DNA from: Pseudomonadota bacterium
GTDB taxonomy: Bacteria; Pseudomonadota; Gammaproteobacteria; Xanthomonadales; Rhodanobacteraceae
Direction: 5' to 3'
DNA length: 6,236 nucleotides
NCBI GenBank assembly: GCA_021787175.1
Contig: JAJYMF010000430.1
Coordinates: 1-6,236 of the forward strand
Below the pieces are notes generated by a model, which saw only the letters and a list, made by a program, of their open reading frames with translations, made no database searches and was not told the DNA's origin. Positions 1 through 6,236 of this stretch are shown in pieces; the stretch's first letter is position 1, and the number at the start of each line of letters is the position of its first letter. Made by a program: the position numbers and the translations under genes.

Positions 1-693
1 AAGCTGCAGCACGAGGACGCGGTCGATTTCGGCCATCGCATGCTCGACCGCGCGCTGTCGGCGCTGTCGACCAGCCTCGACACGGTGCCGCCGGCGGTGT
101 TGGAGCGCTTTCTCGAGGACAACCGCTACAAGCGGCTGGAGGAACTGCTGGCCGAGATCGCGCTGGGCAACCGCATGCCAGACCAGGTCGCGCTGCAGCT
201 GCTCGCCGCCGCCGGACCCGCGGCCGCCCGCGCTGCGCCGCATGCGCGCGAGAAGATCACCATCACCGGTGCGGAACGCGGCGTGCTCAGCTTCGGCAAC
301 TGCTGCCATCCGCTGCCCGGCGACGCGATTTTCGGCTACCTGTCCACCGGCAAGGGCATCGTCGTGCATCGGCTCGAGTGCCCGAATGCCGCCGAACTGC
401 GCAAGACACCCGAGCGCTGCATCGAGATCGACTGGGACCGTCGCGTACAGGGCGACTACAAGGTGCAGCTGCGCATCGAGGTGCTCAATCGGCCCGGCGT
501 GCTGGCCACGGTCGCCGCGGCGATCGCGGAGGCGGGTTCCAACATCGAGAACGTCGAGTACAGCGAGCGCGACAGCACCGCCGCGACCCTGCTGTTCACC
601 ATCGAGGTGAAGAACCGCAAGAACCTCGCCGACGTCATGCGCCGCGTGCGCCGCGCGCCGGTGGTGCACGGCGCCTATCGCCATCCGGTCTGA
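1..693 (+). CDS. spoT: Bifunctional (p)ppGpp synthetase/hydrolase SpoT, C-terminal part (5' end outside window)
   Basis: The frame is open from base 1 to TGA at 691-693, giving 230 visible residues; the N-terminal hydrolase (HD), synthetase and TGS domains lie upstream of the window. Visible in order are the end of the helical domain (about residues 1-70), the conserved-cysteine/zinc-finger domain (about 85-130) with NCCHP (C101, C102, H103), H123 and C127, and a C-terminal ACT domain (about 153-229) starting YKVQLRIEVLNRPGVLATV. This architecture belongs to long RelA/SpoT proteins, cytosolic enzymes that make or degrade the alarmone (p)ppGpp; the C-terminal domains sense ribosome, acyl carrier protein or amino-acid signals. 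The enzymatic domains cannot be seen, so SpoT rather than RelA is chosen from context: spoT lies near recG in many gammaproteobacteria. The ATG at 40 is internal to the protein and is not its start. Confidence 0.93.
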   Translation, partial: KLQHEDAVDFGHRMLDRALSALSTSLDTVPPAVLERFLEDNRYKRLEELLAEIALGNRMPDQVALQLLAAAGPAAARAAPHAREKITITGAERGVLSFGNCCHPLPGDAIFGYLSTGKGIVVHRLECPNAAELRKTPERCIEIDWDRRVQGDYKVQLRIEVLNRPGVLATVAAAIAEAGSNIENVEYSERDSTAATLLFTIEVKNRKNLADVMRRVRRAPVVHGAYRHPV

Positions 694-695
694 CG

Positions 696-724
696 TTTCC
701 CGCGACGCGCGCCTTGCGTATGCT
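696..724 (+). promoter_or_regulatory. Possible weak sigma70 promoter for ridA
   Basis: TTTCCC (696-701) and TATGCT (719-724) are separated by 17 bases in the 57-base gap between spoT and ridA. The -10 matches consensus at 4 of 6 positions and the -35 at only 3 of 6. It could give ridA and recG some transcription independent of spoT, but a chance match is quite possible. Confidence 0.25.
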
Positions 725-727
725 GAC

Positions 728-751
728 GCTCCGTCACCGGAGGCTCCGTCA
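728..751 (+). repeat. 9-base direct repeat flanking the ridA Shine-Dalgarno
   Basis: GCTCCGTCA occurs at 728-736 and again at 743-751, where its last base is the A of the ridA start codon. Between the copies lies the Shine-Dalgarno GGAGG (739-743). CTCCG at 729-733 can pair with CGGAG at 738-742 across a TCAC loop, partly hiding the Shine-Dalgarno. The stem is only 5 bp, so any effect on translation is speculative. Confidence 0.4.
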
Positions 752-1134
752 TGGACCGCAGCACCATCGCGACCGATCGCGCTCCCGCCGCGATCGGCCC
801 CTATGCGCAGGCCGTGCGCGCCGGCCGGACGGTGTATCTCTCGGGGCAGATTCCCCTCGATCCGGTCAGCGGCGCCCTGGTGGCGGGCGACATCGGCGCG
901 CAGACGCGGCGCTGTTTCGACAATCTCGCGGCCGTGGCCGAGGCGGCGGGAGGTTCGCTGGCCGACGCCGTGCGCATCGGCATCTATCTCGTCGATCTCG
1001 GCCACTTCGCGGCGGTCAACGCGGTGATGGCGGAGTACTTCGCGGCGCCGTATCCGGCGCGGGCGACGGTCGGCGTCGCGGCGCTGCCGCGCGGCGCGGC
1101 GGTCGAGATCGAGGCCGTCCTGGTGCTGGGCTGA
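751..1134 (+). CDS. ridA: RidA family reactive intermediate/imine deaminase
   Basis: This is a 127-residue protein of the RidA/YjgF/YER057c/UK114 family, matching the usual 125-130 residues. Members are small cytosolic homotrimers that hydrolyse reactive 2-aminoacrylate-type enamines and imines released by PLP enzymes such as threonine dehydratase, giving 2-ketoacids and ammonia and so protecting other PLP enzymes. Family marks are visible: IGPYAQAV near the N-terminus (Y18), YLSGQIPLDP (G32, Q33), PARATVGV with the substrate-carboxylate-binding arginine R104, and VEIEAV near the C-terminus (E119). These residues favour a true RidA deaminase over the Rid subfamilies that lack the arginine. 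The ATG at 751 has GGAGG at 739-743 with a 7-base spacer. It lies 57 bases after spoT and 14 bases before recG, so co-transcription with recG is likely. Confidence 0.95.
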   Translation: MDRSTIATDRAPAAIGPYAQAVRAGRTVYLSGQIPLDPVSGALVAGDIGAQTRRCFDNLAAVAEAAGGSLADAVRIGIYLVDLGHFAAVNAVMAEYFAAPYPARATVGVAALPRGAAVEIEAVLVLG

Positions 1135-1148
1135 GGCATGTTCAGCGC

Positions 1149-3266
1149 ATGAGCGCCGCATCGCGCGCCGCGCCTGCCGCCGCTGCTGCGGCGGCAGCAG
1201 CCGAGCAGCCGCTCGCCGCGCTGCGCGGCGTCGGGACGGCGCTGGCGGCCGCGCTGGCGCAGCGCGGACTGGAGCGCGTGCAGGACCTCTGGTTCCACCT
1301 GCCGCTGCGCTACGAGGACCGTACCCGCATCACCGCGATCGCCGAACTGCTGCCGGGGCAGCGCGCGCAGGTCGAGGGCACGGTATCGGCGGTCGAGCGC
1401 GGCTTCCGCTTTCGTCCGCAGTTGCGGGTGGCGCTGGACGACGACTCGGGCGCCACCCTGCTGCTGCGTTTCATCCATTTCAGCCGCAGCCAGGCCGAGC
1501 AGTTCGCGCCCGGCCAGCGGCTGCGCTGTTATGGCGAAGTGCGCCATGGCGCGCACGGCCCGGAGATCGTGCATCCGCAGTATCGCCGCATCGATGCCGG
1601 CGCCGCGCCGGCGCTGGATGAGCGCCTGACGCCGGTGTATCCGGCCGCCGAGGCGATCGGTCCGCGCCGCCTTGCCGGCGCGGTGGCGCGTGCGCTCGAC
1701 CGGCTGCCGGACGATGCCGAGCTGGAGCTGATCCCGGCCGCGCTGCGCGCTCCGCTGCGACTGATTCCGCTGCGCGCGGCGCTGCTCGAGGTGCACCGTC
1801 CGCCCGCCGATGCCGACCTCGACGCGCTGCGGGCCGGAACGCATCCGGCGCAGCGCCGGCTGGCGTTCGAGGAACTGCTGGCGCACCACATCGGTCTGCG
1901 CCGCCTGCGCCAGCGCGTGCGCGCCCAGCCGGCCCCCGTGCTGACCGGCGATGGCGCGCTGTGCGCCGCGTTCGAGCGCGGCCTGTCGTTCGCGCTGACC
2001 GCCGCGCAGCGTCGCGTCAATGCCGAGATCGCGCGCGATCTGGCCGCGCCGATGCCGATGCTGCGGCTGGTGCAGGGCGACGTCGGCAGTGGCAAGACGG
2101 TCGTCGCGGCGCAGGCCGCCCTGGTCGCGGTCGCGGCCGGCCATCAGGTGGCGCTGATGGCGCCGACCGAACTGCTGGCCGAGCAGCACCTGCTCAACTT
2201 CCGCGCCTGGCTCGAGCCGCTGGGCGTCGAGGTCGTCTGGCTGGCCGGCAAGGTGCAGGGTCGCGCACGCCAGACGGCGCTGGCGCGGGTCGCGGCCGGC
2301 GCCGCGGTCGTCGTCGGTACCCACGCGCTGATGCAGGAGGGCGTGCGTTTCGCGCGGCTGGGACTGGCGATCATCGACGAGCAGCATCGTTTCGGCGTGC
2401 ACCAGCGCCTCGCGCTGAGCGAGAAGGGGCGCAGCGATGGCCGCGTGCCGCATCAGCTGGTGCTGACTGCGACGCCGATCCCGCGCACGCTGGCGATGAC
2501 CGCCTGCGCCGATCTCGACGTCTCGGTGATCGACGAATTGCCGCCCGGACGCAGCCCGGTGCGCACGGTGGCGATCGCCGACCGCCGCCGCGCCGAGGTG
2601 ATCGGGCGCATCCGCGAGGCCTGCGCGGCCGGACGCCAGGCGTACTGGGTCTGCACGCTGATCGAGGAGAACGAACAGCTGGCCGCGCAGGCCGCCGAGG
2701 TGGCTTTCGCGGAGCTTTCCGCCGCGCTGCCCGGCCTTGCCGTCGCCCTGGTGCACGGGCGCATGAAGACGGCCGAGAAACAGGCGGTGATGCAGGCCTT
2801 CAAGGCCGGGACCATCGCGCTGCTGGTGGCGACGACGGTGATCGAGGTCGGCGTCGACGTGCCCGACGCCAGCCTGATGGTGGTCGAGAACGCCGAGCGC
2901 CTGGGCCTGGCGCAGCTGCACCAGCTGCGCGGCCGCGTCGGTCGCGGCAGCGCCGCGTCCAGCTGCGTGCTGCTTTATCGCACGCCGCTGTCGGCGCTGG
3001 CGCGCGAGCGGCTGGCCGTGCTGCGCGCGACCAATGACGGCTTCCGCATCGCCGAGAAGGATCTGCAACTGCGCGGTCCGGGCGAGGTGCTGGGGACGCG
3101 CCAGACCGGAGACATGGCTTTTCGCGTCGCCGATCTGCTGCGCGACGCCGATCTGCTGCCGGCGGTGCGCCACGTCGCCGACGTGCTGCTGGCCGATCAG
3201 CCCGCCGTCGCCGACCGGCTGCAGGCGCGCTGGGTTGGCGGTACCGCCCGTTTCGCTCAGGCCTGA
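1149..3266 (+). CDS. recG: ATP-dependent DNA helicase RecG
   Basis: This 705-residue protein (E. coli RecG has 693) remodels stalled replication forks and Holliday junctions and unwinds R-loops. It resembles E. coli RecG throughout. In order: a helix-hairpin-helix/wedge (OB-fold) region at about residues 22-170, including LPLRYEDRT and LTPVYP; Walker A GDVGSGKT (310-317); MAPTELLAEQH; DEQH box (410-413); TATPIPRT (from 440); LVHGRMK and VATTVIEVGVDVP; motif VI QLHQLRGRVGRG (589-600); and the TRG region from GFRIAEKDLQLRGPGE to TRQTG (631-654). No catalytic motif is missing. ATG 1149 is the only usable start near the conserved N-terminus. GAGG at 1133-1136, overlapping the ridA stop, is a rather distant Shine-Dalgarno (12-base spacer), so translation may be coupled to ridA. 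Residues 10-18 are nine alanines absent from E. coli RecG. Confidence 0.98.
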   Translation: MSAASRAAPAAAAAAAAAEQPLAALRGVGTALAAALAQRGLERVQDLWFHLPLRYEDRTRITAIAELLPGQRAQVEGTVSAVERGFRFRPQLRVALDDDSGATLLLRFIHFSRSQAEQFAPGQRLRCYGEVRHGAHGPEIVHPQYRRIDAGAAPALDERLTPVYPAAEAIGPRRLAGAVARALDRLPDDAELELIPAALRAPLRLIPLRAALLEVHRPPADADLDALRAGTHPAQRRLAFEELLAHHIGLRRLRQRVRAQPAPVLTGDGALCAAFERGLSFALTAAQRRVNAEIARDLAAPMPMLRLVQGDVGSGKTVVAAQAALVAVAAGHQVALMAPTELLAEQHLLNFRAWLEPLGVEVVWLAGKVQGRARQTALARVAAGAAVVVGTHALMQEGVRFARLGLAIIDEQHRFGVHQRLALSEKGRSDGRVPHQLVLTATPIPRTLAMTACADLDVSVIDELPPGRSPVRTVAIADRRRAEVIGRIREACAAGRQAYWVCTLIEENEQLAAQAAEVAFAELSAALPGLAVALVHGRMKTAEKQAVMQAFKAGTIALLVATTVIEVGVDVPDASLMVVENAERLGLAQLHQLRGRVGRGSAASSCVLLYRTPLSALARERLAVLRATNDGFRIAEKDLQLRGPGEVLGTRQTGDMAFRVADLLRDADLLPAVRHVADVLLADQPAVADRLQARWVGGTARFAQA
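1174..1197 (+). repeat. Perfect 10-bp inverted repeat inside the 5' end of recG
   Basis: CTGCCGCCGC (1174-1183) and GCGGCGGCAG (1188-1197) are exact reverse complements around the loop TGCT. The element starts 22 bases after the recG start codon and lies in the polyalanine tract (codons 1176-1202: GCC GCC GCT GCT GCG GCG GCA GCA GCC). In mRNA it would be a very stable hairpin close to the initiation region. Confidence 0.7.
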
Positions 3267-3294
3267 CCTCCGTCGTCTTCCGGGAGAGCACACC

Positions 3295-4221
3295 GTGACG
3301 CCACTGCTGCTGATCGACACCGACCCCGGCGTGGACGACGCGCTGGCGATCCTGATGGCGCACCGGCATGCGCGCATCGCCGGCCTCGGCATCGCCGCCG
3401 GCAACGTCGGCCTCGGCCACACGGTGGCCAACGCGCTCAAGCTCTGCGACCTGCTCGGTGCCGAGATCCCGGTGTTTCCGGGCTGCCCGCTGCCGCTGGT
3501 GCACACGGCGACCGATGCGGCCCACGTCCATGGTGCGGACGGATTCGGCGATACCGGGTACCTGCCGTCGTGTCGTGCGGCCGCGAGCGAGCATGCCGCG
3601 CTGGCCATCCTGCGGCTCAGCCGCGAGCACGCCGGTGCGCTGACGCTGGTGGCGCTGGCACCGTTGACCAATCTGGCGCTGGCGCTGCGGCTCGATCCGA
3701 CGCTGCCGCAGCGCGTGCCGCGACTGGTGGTGATGGGCGGTGCGGCCAGCGGCCGCGGCAATACGTCGGTGGCGGCTGAGTTCAACGTCGGTTTCGATCC
3801 CGAGGCGGCGGCGATCGTCTTTTCATCCTGGCCGCGGTTTGAGCTGGTCGACTGGGAACTGACCATGCGTCACGCCCTCGATTTCGAGCGCTGCGAAGCC
3901 TGGCTGGCCGCGGACGATCCGCGTGCCCGCTTCTACGCGGCCATCTCGCGCAAGGTGCGCGGTTTCAATCGTGAGCGCGGCCGCCCGGGCGTGCTTGCCG
4001 CCGATGCCCTGGCGATGGCGGTGGCGCTCGATCCGGGCCTGGTAACCGCTGCGGCTGAGCGCCACGTAGCCGTGGAGCTGGGTGGGGCACTGACCCGCGG
4101 CGCCACGGTGGTGGACTGGGACCGGCGCGGCGGCCGGACGGCCAATGCGCGCATCGTGATGGCGGTGGATCAGGCGCGCTTCGAGGCGCTGGTCGCGGGC
4201 GCGTTGGGCGCCACGGTGTGA
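3295..4221 (+). CDS. Inosine-uridine preferring nucleoside hydrolase family protein
   Basis: This 308-residue protein matches the usual 300-330 residues of nucleoside hydrolases, which split the N-glycosidic bond of ribonucleosides to free base and ribose in salvage. The calcium-binding aspartate cluster DTDPGVDDA is at residues 8-16 (D10, D14, D15). Also visible are AAGNVG near residue 37, HGADGFGDTG (H79), the MGGAA strand, AEFNVGFDPEAA (E162, N164, D168), and the late metal-binding aspartate D237 in LAADALAMAVALDP, followed by TRGATVVDW. In E. coli RihA and crithidial IU-NH a histidine precedes this aspartate (HDP); here it is alanine (A236), so substrate range and leaving-group activation are uncertain and no rih symbol is given. 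The GTG start at 3295 has GGGAG (3282-3286), 8-base spacer, and places the Asp cluster at the usual N-terminal position. No signal peptide is evident. It starts 28 bases after recG, probably in the same transcript. Confidence 0.9.
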   Translation: MTPLLLIDTDPGVDDALAILMAHRHARIAGLGIAAGNVGLGHTVANALKLCDLLGAEIPVFPGCPLPLVHTATDAAHVHGADGFGDTGYLPSCRAAASEHAALAILRLSREHAGALTLVALAPLTNLALALRLDPTLPQRVPRLVVMGGAASGRGNTSVAAEFNVGFDPEAAAIVFSSWPRFELVDWELTMRHALDFERCEAWLAADDPRARFYAAISRKVRGFNRERGRPGVLAADALAMAVALDPGLVTAAAERHVAVELGGALTRGATVVDWDRRGGRTANARIVMAVDQARFEALVAGALGATV

Positions 4222-4226
4222 GCCGA

Positions 4227-4256
4227 TTGCCCGTCGCGGCGGCTCCGGGCTACAAT
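4227..4256 (+). promoter_or_regulatory. Sigma70-type promoter of rpmE2
   Basis: TTGCCC (4227-4232) and TACAAT (4251-4256) are separated by 18 bases in the 67-base gap after the nucleoside hydrolase gene. The -10 matches consensus at 5 of 6 positions and the -35 at 4 of 6. Transcription would begin near 4263, leaving a leader of about 25 bases. I see no Zur-like AT-rich palindrome around it. Confidence 0.65.
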
Positions 4257-4288
4257 GTGAATCTTTTCCCGGCCTTGCAGAGTCCGCC

Positions 4289-4540
4289 ATGAAGTCCGAC
4301 GTCCATCCGCAGTATCAGCAGGTCGTGTTCCATGACATGACCGCCAATTTCGCCTTTCTCACCCGCTCGACCATGACCAGCAAGGAAACGGTCAAGTGGG
4401 AAGACGGCAACGAGTATCCGCTGATCAAGGTGGAAATCTCCAGCGCCTCGCACCCGTTCTACACCGGCAAGCACAAGATCGTCGATTCGGCCGGTCGCGT
4501 GGACAAGTTCCGCCGCCGCTACGCGGCTGCCCAGAAGTAA
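4289..4540 (+). CDS. rpmE2: 50S ribosomal protein L31, type B (zinc-independent)
   Basis: This 83-residue protein is a complete type B L31 (RpmE2/YkgM family), a component of the large ribosomal subunit that lies near the inter-subunit bridge with the small subunit. It starts MKSDVHPQYQQVVFHDMT and carries the family signature EISSASHPFYTGKHK followed by VDSAGRVDKFRRRY. It contains no cysteine, so it lacks the CxxC zinc ligands of type A L31 and cannot bind zinc in that way. The ATG at 4289 gives the normal N-terminus; the Shine-Dalgarno is weak (AGAG around 4280-4283). It has its own promoter upstream and structured DNA downstream, so it may be a single-gene transcript. In E. coli the equivalent paralog is repressed by Zur; whether this genome also has a type A rpmE is not visible. 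Confidence 0.96.
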   Translation: MKSDVHPQYQQVVFHDMTANFAFLTRSTMTSKETVKWEDGNEYPLIKVEISSASHPFYTGKHKIVDSAGRVDKFRRRYAAAQK

Positions 4541-4544
4541 CCGT

Positions 4545-4565
4545 CGCGGGGCGCGATGCCCCGCG
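4545..4565 (+). terminator. Hairpin just after rpmE2, terminator-like without T tract
   Basis: CGCGGGGC (4545-4552) pairs perfectly with GCCCCGCG (4558-4565) around the loop GCGAT, beginning 4 bases after the rpmE2 stop codon. The position suits a 3'-end or terminator hairpin, but CCGATGCCC follows instead of a T run, so it is not a textbook intrinsic terminator. It may protect the mRNA 3' end or act with Rho. Confidence 0.4.
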
Positions 4566-4574
4566 CCGATGCCC

Positions 4575-4597
4575 GCAGCCGCTGGATTTGCGGCTGC
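4575..4597 (+). repeat. Second 8-bp hairpin in the rpmE2-gltA gap
   Basis: GCAGCCGC (4575-4582) and GCGGCTGC (4590-4597) are exact reverse complements around the loop TGGATTT. It lies 9 bases after the previous hairpin and has no T tract on either side. Together the two could mark the rpmE2 transcript end, but no known element family is recognised. Confidence 0.45.
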
Positions 4598-4625
4598 CGC
4601 CTGCGGCCTCCATCCGTCGTCGCTG

Positions 4626-4634
4626 TGTCATAAT
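4626..4634 (+). promoter_or_regulatory. Extended -10 promoter for gltA
   Basis: TGTCATAAT (4626-4634) has the TGn extension followed by CATAAT, which matches the -10 consensus at 5 of 6 positions. It is one of the few AT-containing stretches in this GC-rich gap. No good -35 is seen at 16-18 bases upstream, as is common for extended -10 promoters. Transcription would begin near 4641, giving a gltA leader of about 124 bases. Confidence 0.5.
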
Positions 4635-4645
4635 CCCGGCTTTCC

Positions 4646-4670
4646 GAACGCGGGTTTGAAACCCGCGTTC
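4646..4670. repeat. 25-base near-perfect palindrome in the gltA leader
   Basis: GAACGCGGGTTT (4646-4657) and AAACCCGCGTTC (4659-4670) are exact reverse complements around the single base G4658. In RNA it would form a stem of 9-10 bp with a TTTGAAA-type loop, starting about 5 bases after the inferred transcription start. As DNA it could be an operator for a dimeric regulator; it could also be a copy of a dispersed palindromic repeat. The sequence alone does not decide among these. Confidence 0.75.
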
Positions 4671-4699
4671 CACGCGCCGCTCACCGCGGCCCGCGCGTG
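4671..4699 (+). repeat. Second leader hairpin directly after the palindrome
   Basis: CACGCGC (4671-4677) is the reverse complement of GCGCGTG (4693-4699), with a 15-base loop between. It abuts the 25-base palindrome, so the presumed gltA leader would begin with two adjacent hairpins. A 7-bp G+C stem in DNA of this composition can arise by chance. Confidence 0.35.
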
Positions 4700-4764
4700 C
4701 TGACTGTCCCCACTTGGCGCCGCCGTGCCCGAACGGATCCGGTGCCCGCAGCAAGGAGTCCGCC

Positions 4765-6057
<1,293 letters not shown>

Positions 6058-6089
6058 AGCGGCGTCGGTCGCTCTGCGTCCGCAATCGC

Positions 6090-6115
6090 AGCCCCGGTTC
6101 GCCGGGGCTTGGTTC
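6090..6115 (+). terminator. Intrinsic terminator of gltA
   Basis: AGCCCCGG (6090-6097) pairs perfectly with CCGGGGCT (6102-6109) around a TTCG tetraloop, and TTGGTTCTT follows. The 8-bp G+C stem, stable loop and T-rich tail 33 bases after the gltA stop make a good rho-independent terminator for the + strand. Confidence 0.8.
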
Positions 6116-6145
6116 TTGCGTCGGAGCGGGGCGGTGACCTGCGTT

Positions 6146-6160
6146 GCAGATACGATCTGC
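6146..6160. repeat. Short hairpin in the gltA downstream region
   Basis: GCAGAT (6146-6151) and ATCTGC (6155-6160) are exact reverse complements with a 3-base loop. Outer bases TCGGA (6121-6125) and TCCGA (6169-6173) could also pair. No gene, tRNA or promoter is recognised in this segment. Confidence 0.3.
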
Positions 6161-6194
6161 GTGCCGATTCCGAGTTGGCGTCGCGACCCATCGA

Positions 6195-6236
6195 GCCCGT
6201 AGCCCGTAGGCTGGACTGACAATCCCAGCCTACTCA
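6195..6236. repeat. REP-like inverted repeat with GTAG heads (cut by window end)
   Basis: A tandem pair of GCCCGTA (6195-6201 and 6202-6208) yields GTAG at 6199-6202 and 6206-6209. The second GTAG opens a perfect 9-bp inverted repeat: GTAGGCTGG (6206-6214) with CCAGCCTAC (6225-6233), loop ACTGACAATC. A GTAG tetranucleotide beside a short palindrome in a non-coding gap after a terminator is the hallmark of REP elements mobilised by RAYT transposases, known in Stenotrophomonas and Pseudomonas. Whether this is one repeat or part of a larger cluster cannot be seen because the window ends 3 bases later. Confidence 0.5.

Noticed and set aside
378..1148. In-frame open extension of about 257 codons upstream of recG
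   Set aside because: It overlaps spoT and ridA in another frame, has low-complexity Arg/Gly/Ala content and no RecG-family similarity. The conserved RecG N-terminus begins shortly after ATG 1149.
1961..3037. 358-codon open frame in the +2 frame inside recG
   Set aside because: It is an out-of-frame translation of the helicase motifs, rich in Arg/Gly/Ala, with no recognisable domain.
3034..3294. Longer nucleoside hydrolase starting at ATG 3034
   Set aside because: The extension lies inside the recG C-terminal coding region in another frame. GTG 3295 places the Asp cluster at the usual N-terminal position and has a Shine-Dalgarno.
984..3866. 960-codon open frame on the minus strand
   Set aside because: It runs antisense through ridA, recG and the nucleoside hydrolase. 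Its composition (Gln, Arg, His, Ala rich) is the shadow expected from GC-biased third positions, and no domain is recognisable.
4714..4764. Upstream ATG at 4714 as the gltA start
   Set aside because: The extra 17 residues are unlike any citrate synthase N-terminus and lack a good Shine-Dalgarno, whereas GTG 4765 has AAGGAG at ideal spacing.
6110..6236. Possible tRNA or small RNA gene downstream of gltA
   Set aside because: A short hairpin exists, but I find no cloverleaf, no T-loop consensus GTTCRANYC and no promoter.

Overview
The window is GC-rich and densely coding, with every gene on the + strand. Gene content and order point to a gammaproteobacterium, most likely of the Xanthomonadales/Lysobacterales (Xanthomonas, Lysobacter or Rhodanobacter relatives). 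The reasons are the spoT-ridA-recG order, a zinc-free (type B) ribosomal protein L31 placed just before citrate synthase, and proteins close to their E. coli counterparts. The taxonomic call is inferred from protein resemblance and synteny, not from a database match.

Layout. Bases 1-693 hold the C-terminal third of the (p)ppGpp synthetase/hydrolase SpoT, cut by the left edge. ridA (751-1134) and recG (1149-3266) follow with short gaps, then a nucleoside hydrolase gene (3295-4221) only 28 bases after recG. These four genes look like one transcription unit, with a possible weak extra promoter before ridA. A clear sigma70-type promoter (4227-4256) then drives rpmE2 (4289-4540). The stretch 4541-4764 is non-coding and unusually structured: two G+C hairpins without a T tract after rpmE2, an extended -10 promoter, and a 25-base near-perfect palindrome with a second hairpin in the presumed gltA leader. 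gltA (4765-6057) encodes a complete hexameric-type citrate synthase and ends at a convincing intrinsic terminator (6090-6115). The last ~120 bases are non-coding and finish in an inverted repeat with GTAG heads that resembles a REP element; it runs up to the window edge.

Function. The left unit joins stringent-response control (SpoT), removal of reactive enamine/imine metabolites (RidA), replication-fork rescue (RecG) and nucleoside salvage (nucleoside hydrolase). The right part holds two housekeeping genes, one for the ribosome (L31) and one for entry into the TCA cycle (GltA). I see no mobile element, CRISPR array, tRNA, rRNA or defence gene, and no sign of an undescribed multi-gene system. 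The points worth a second look are small: leader and repeat structures, a nucleoside hydrolase lacking the usual active-site histidine, and a curious alanine-codon hairpin at the start of recG.
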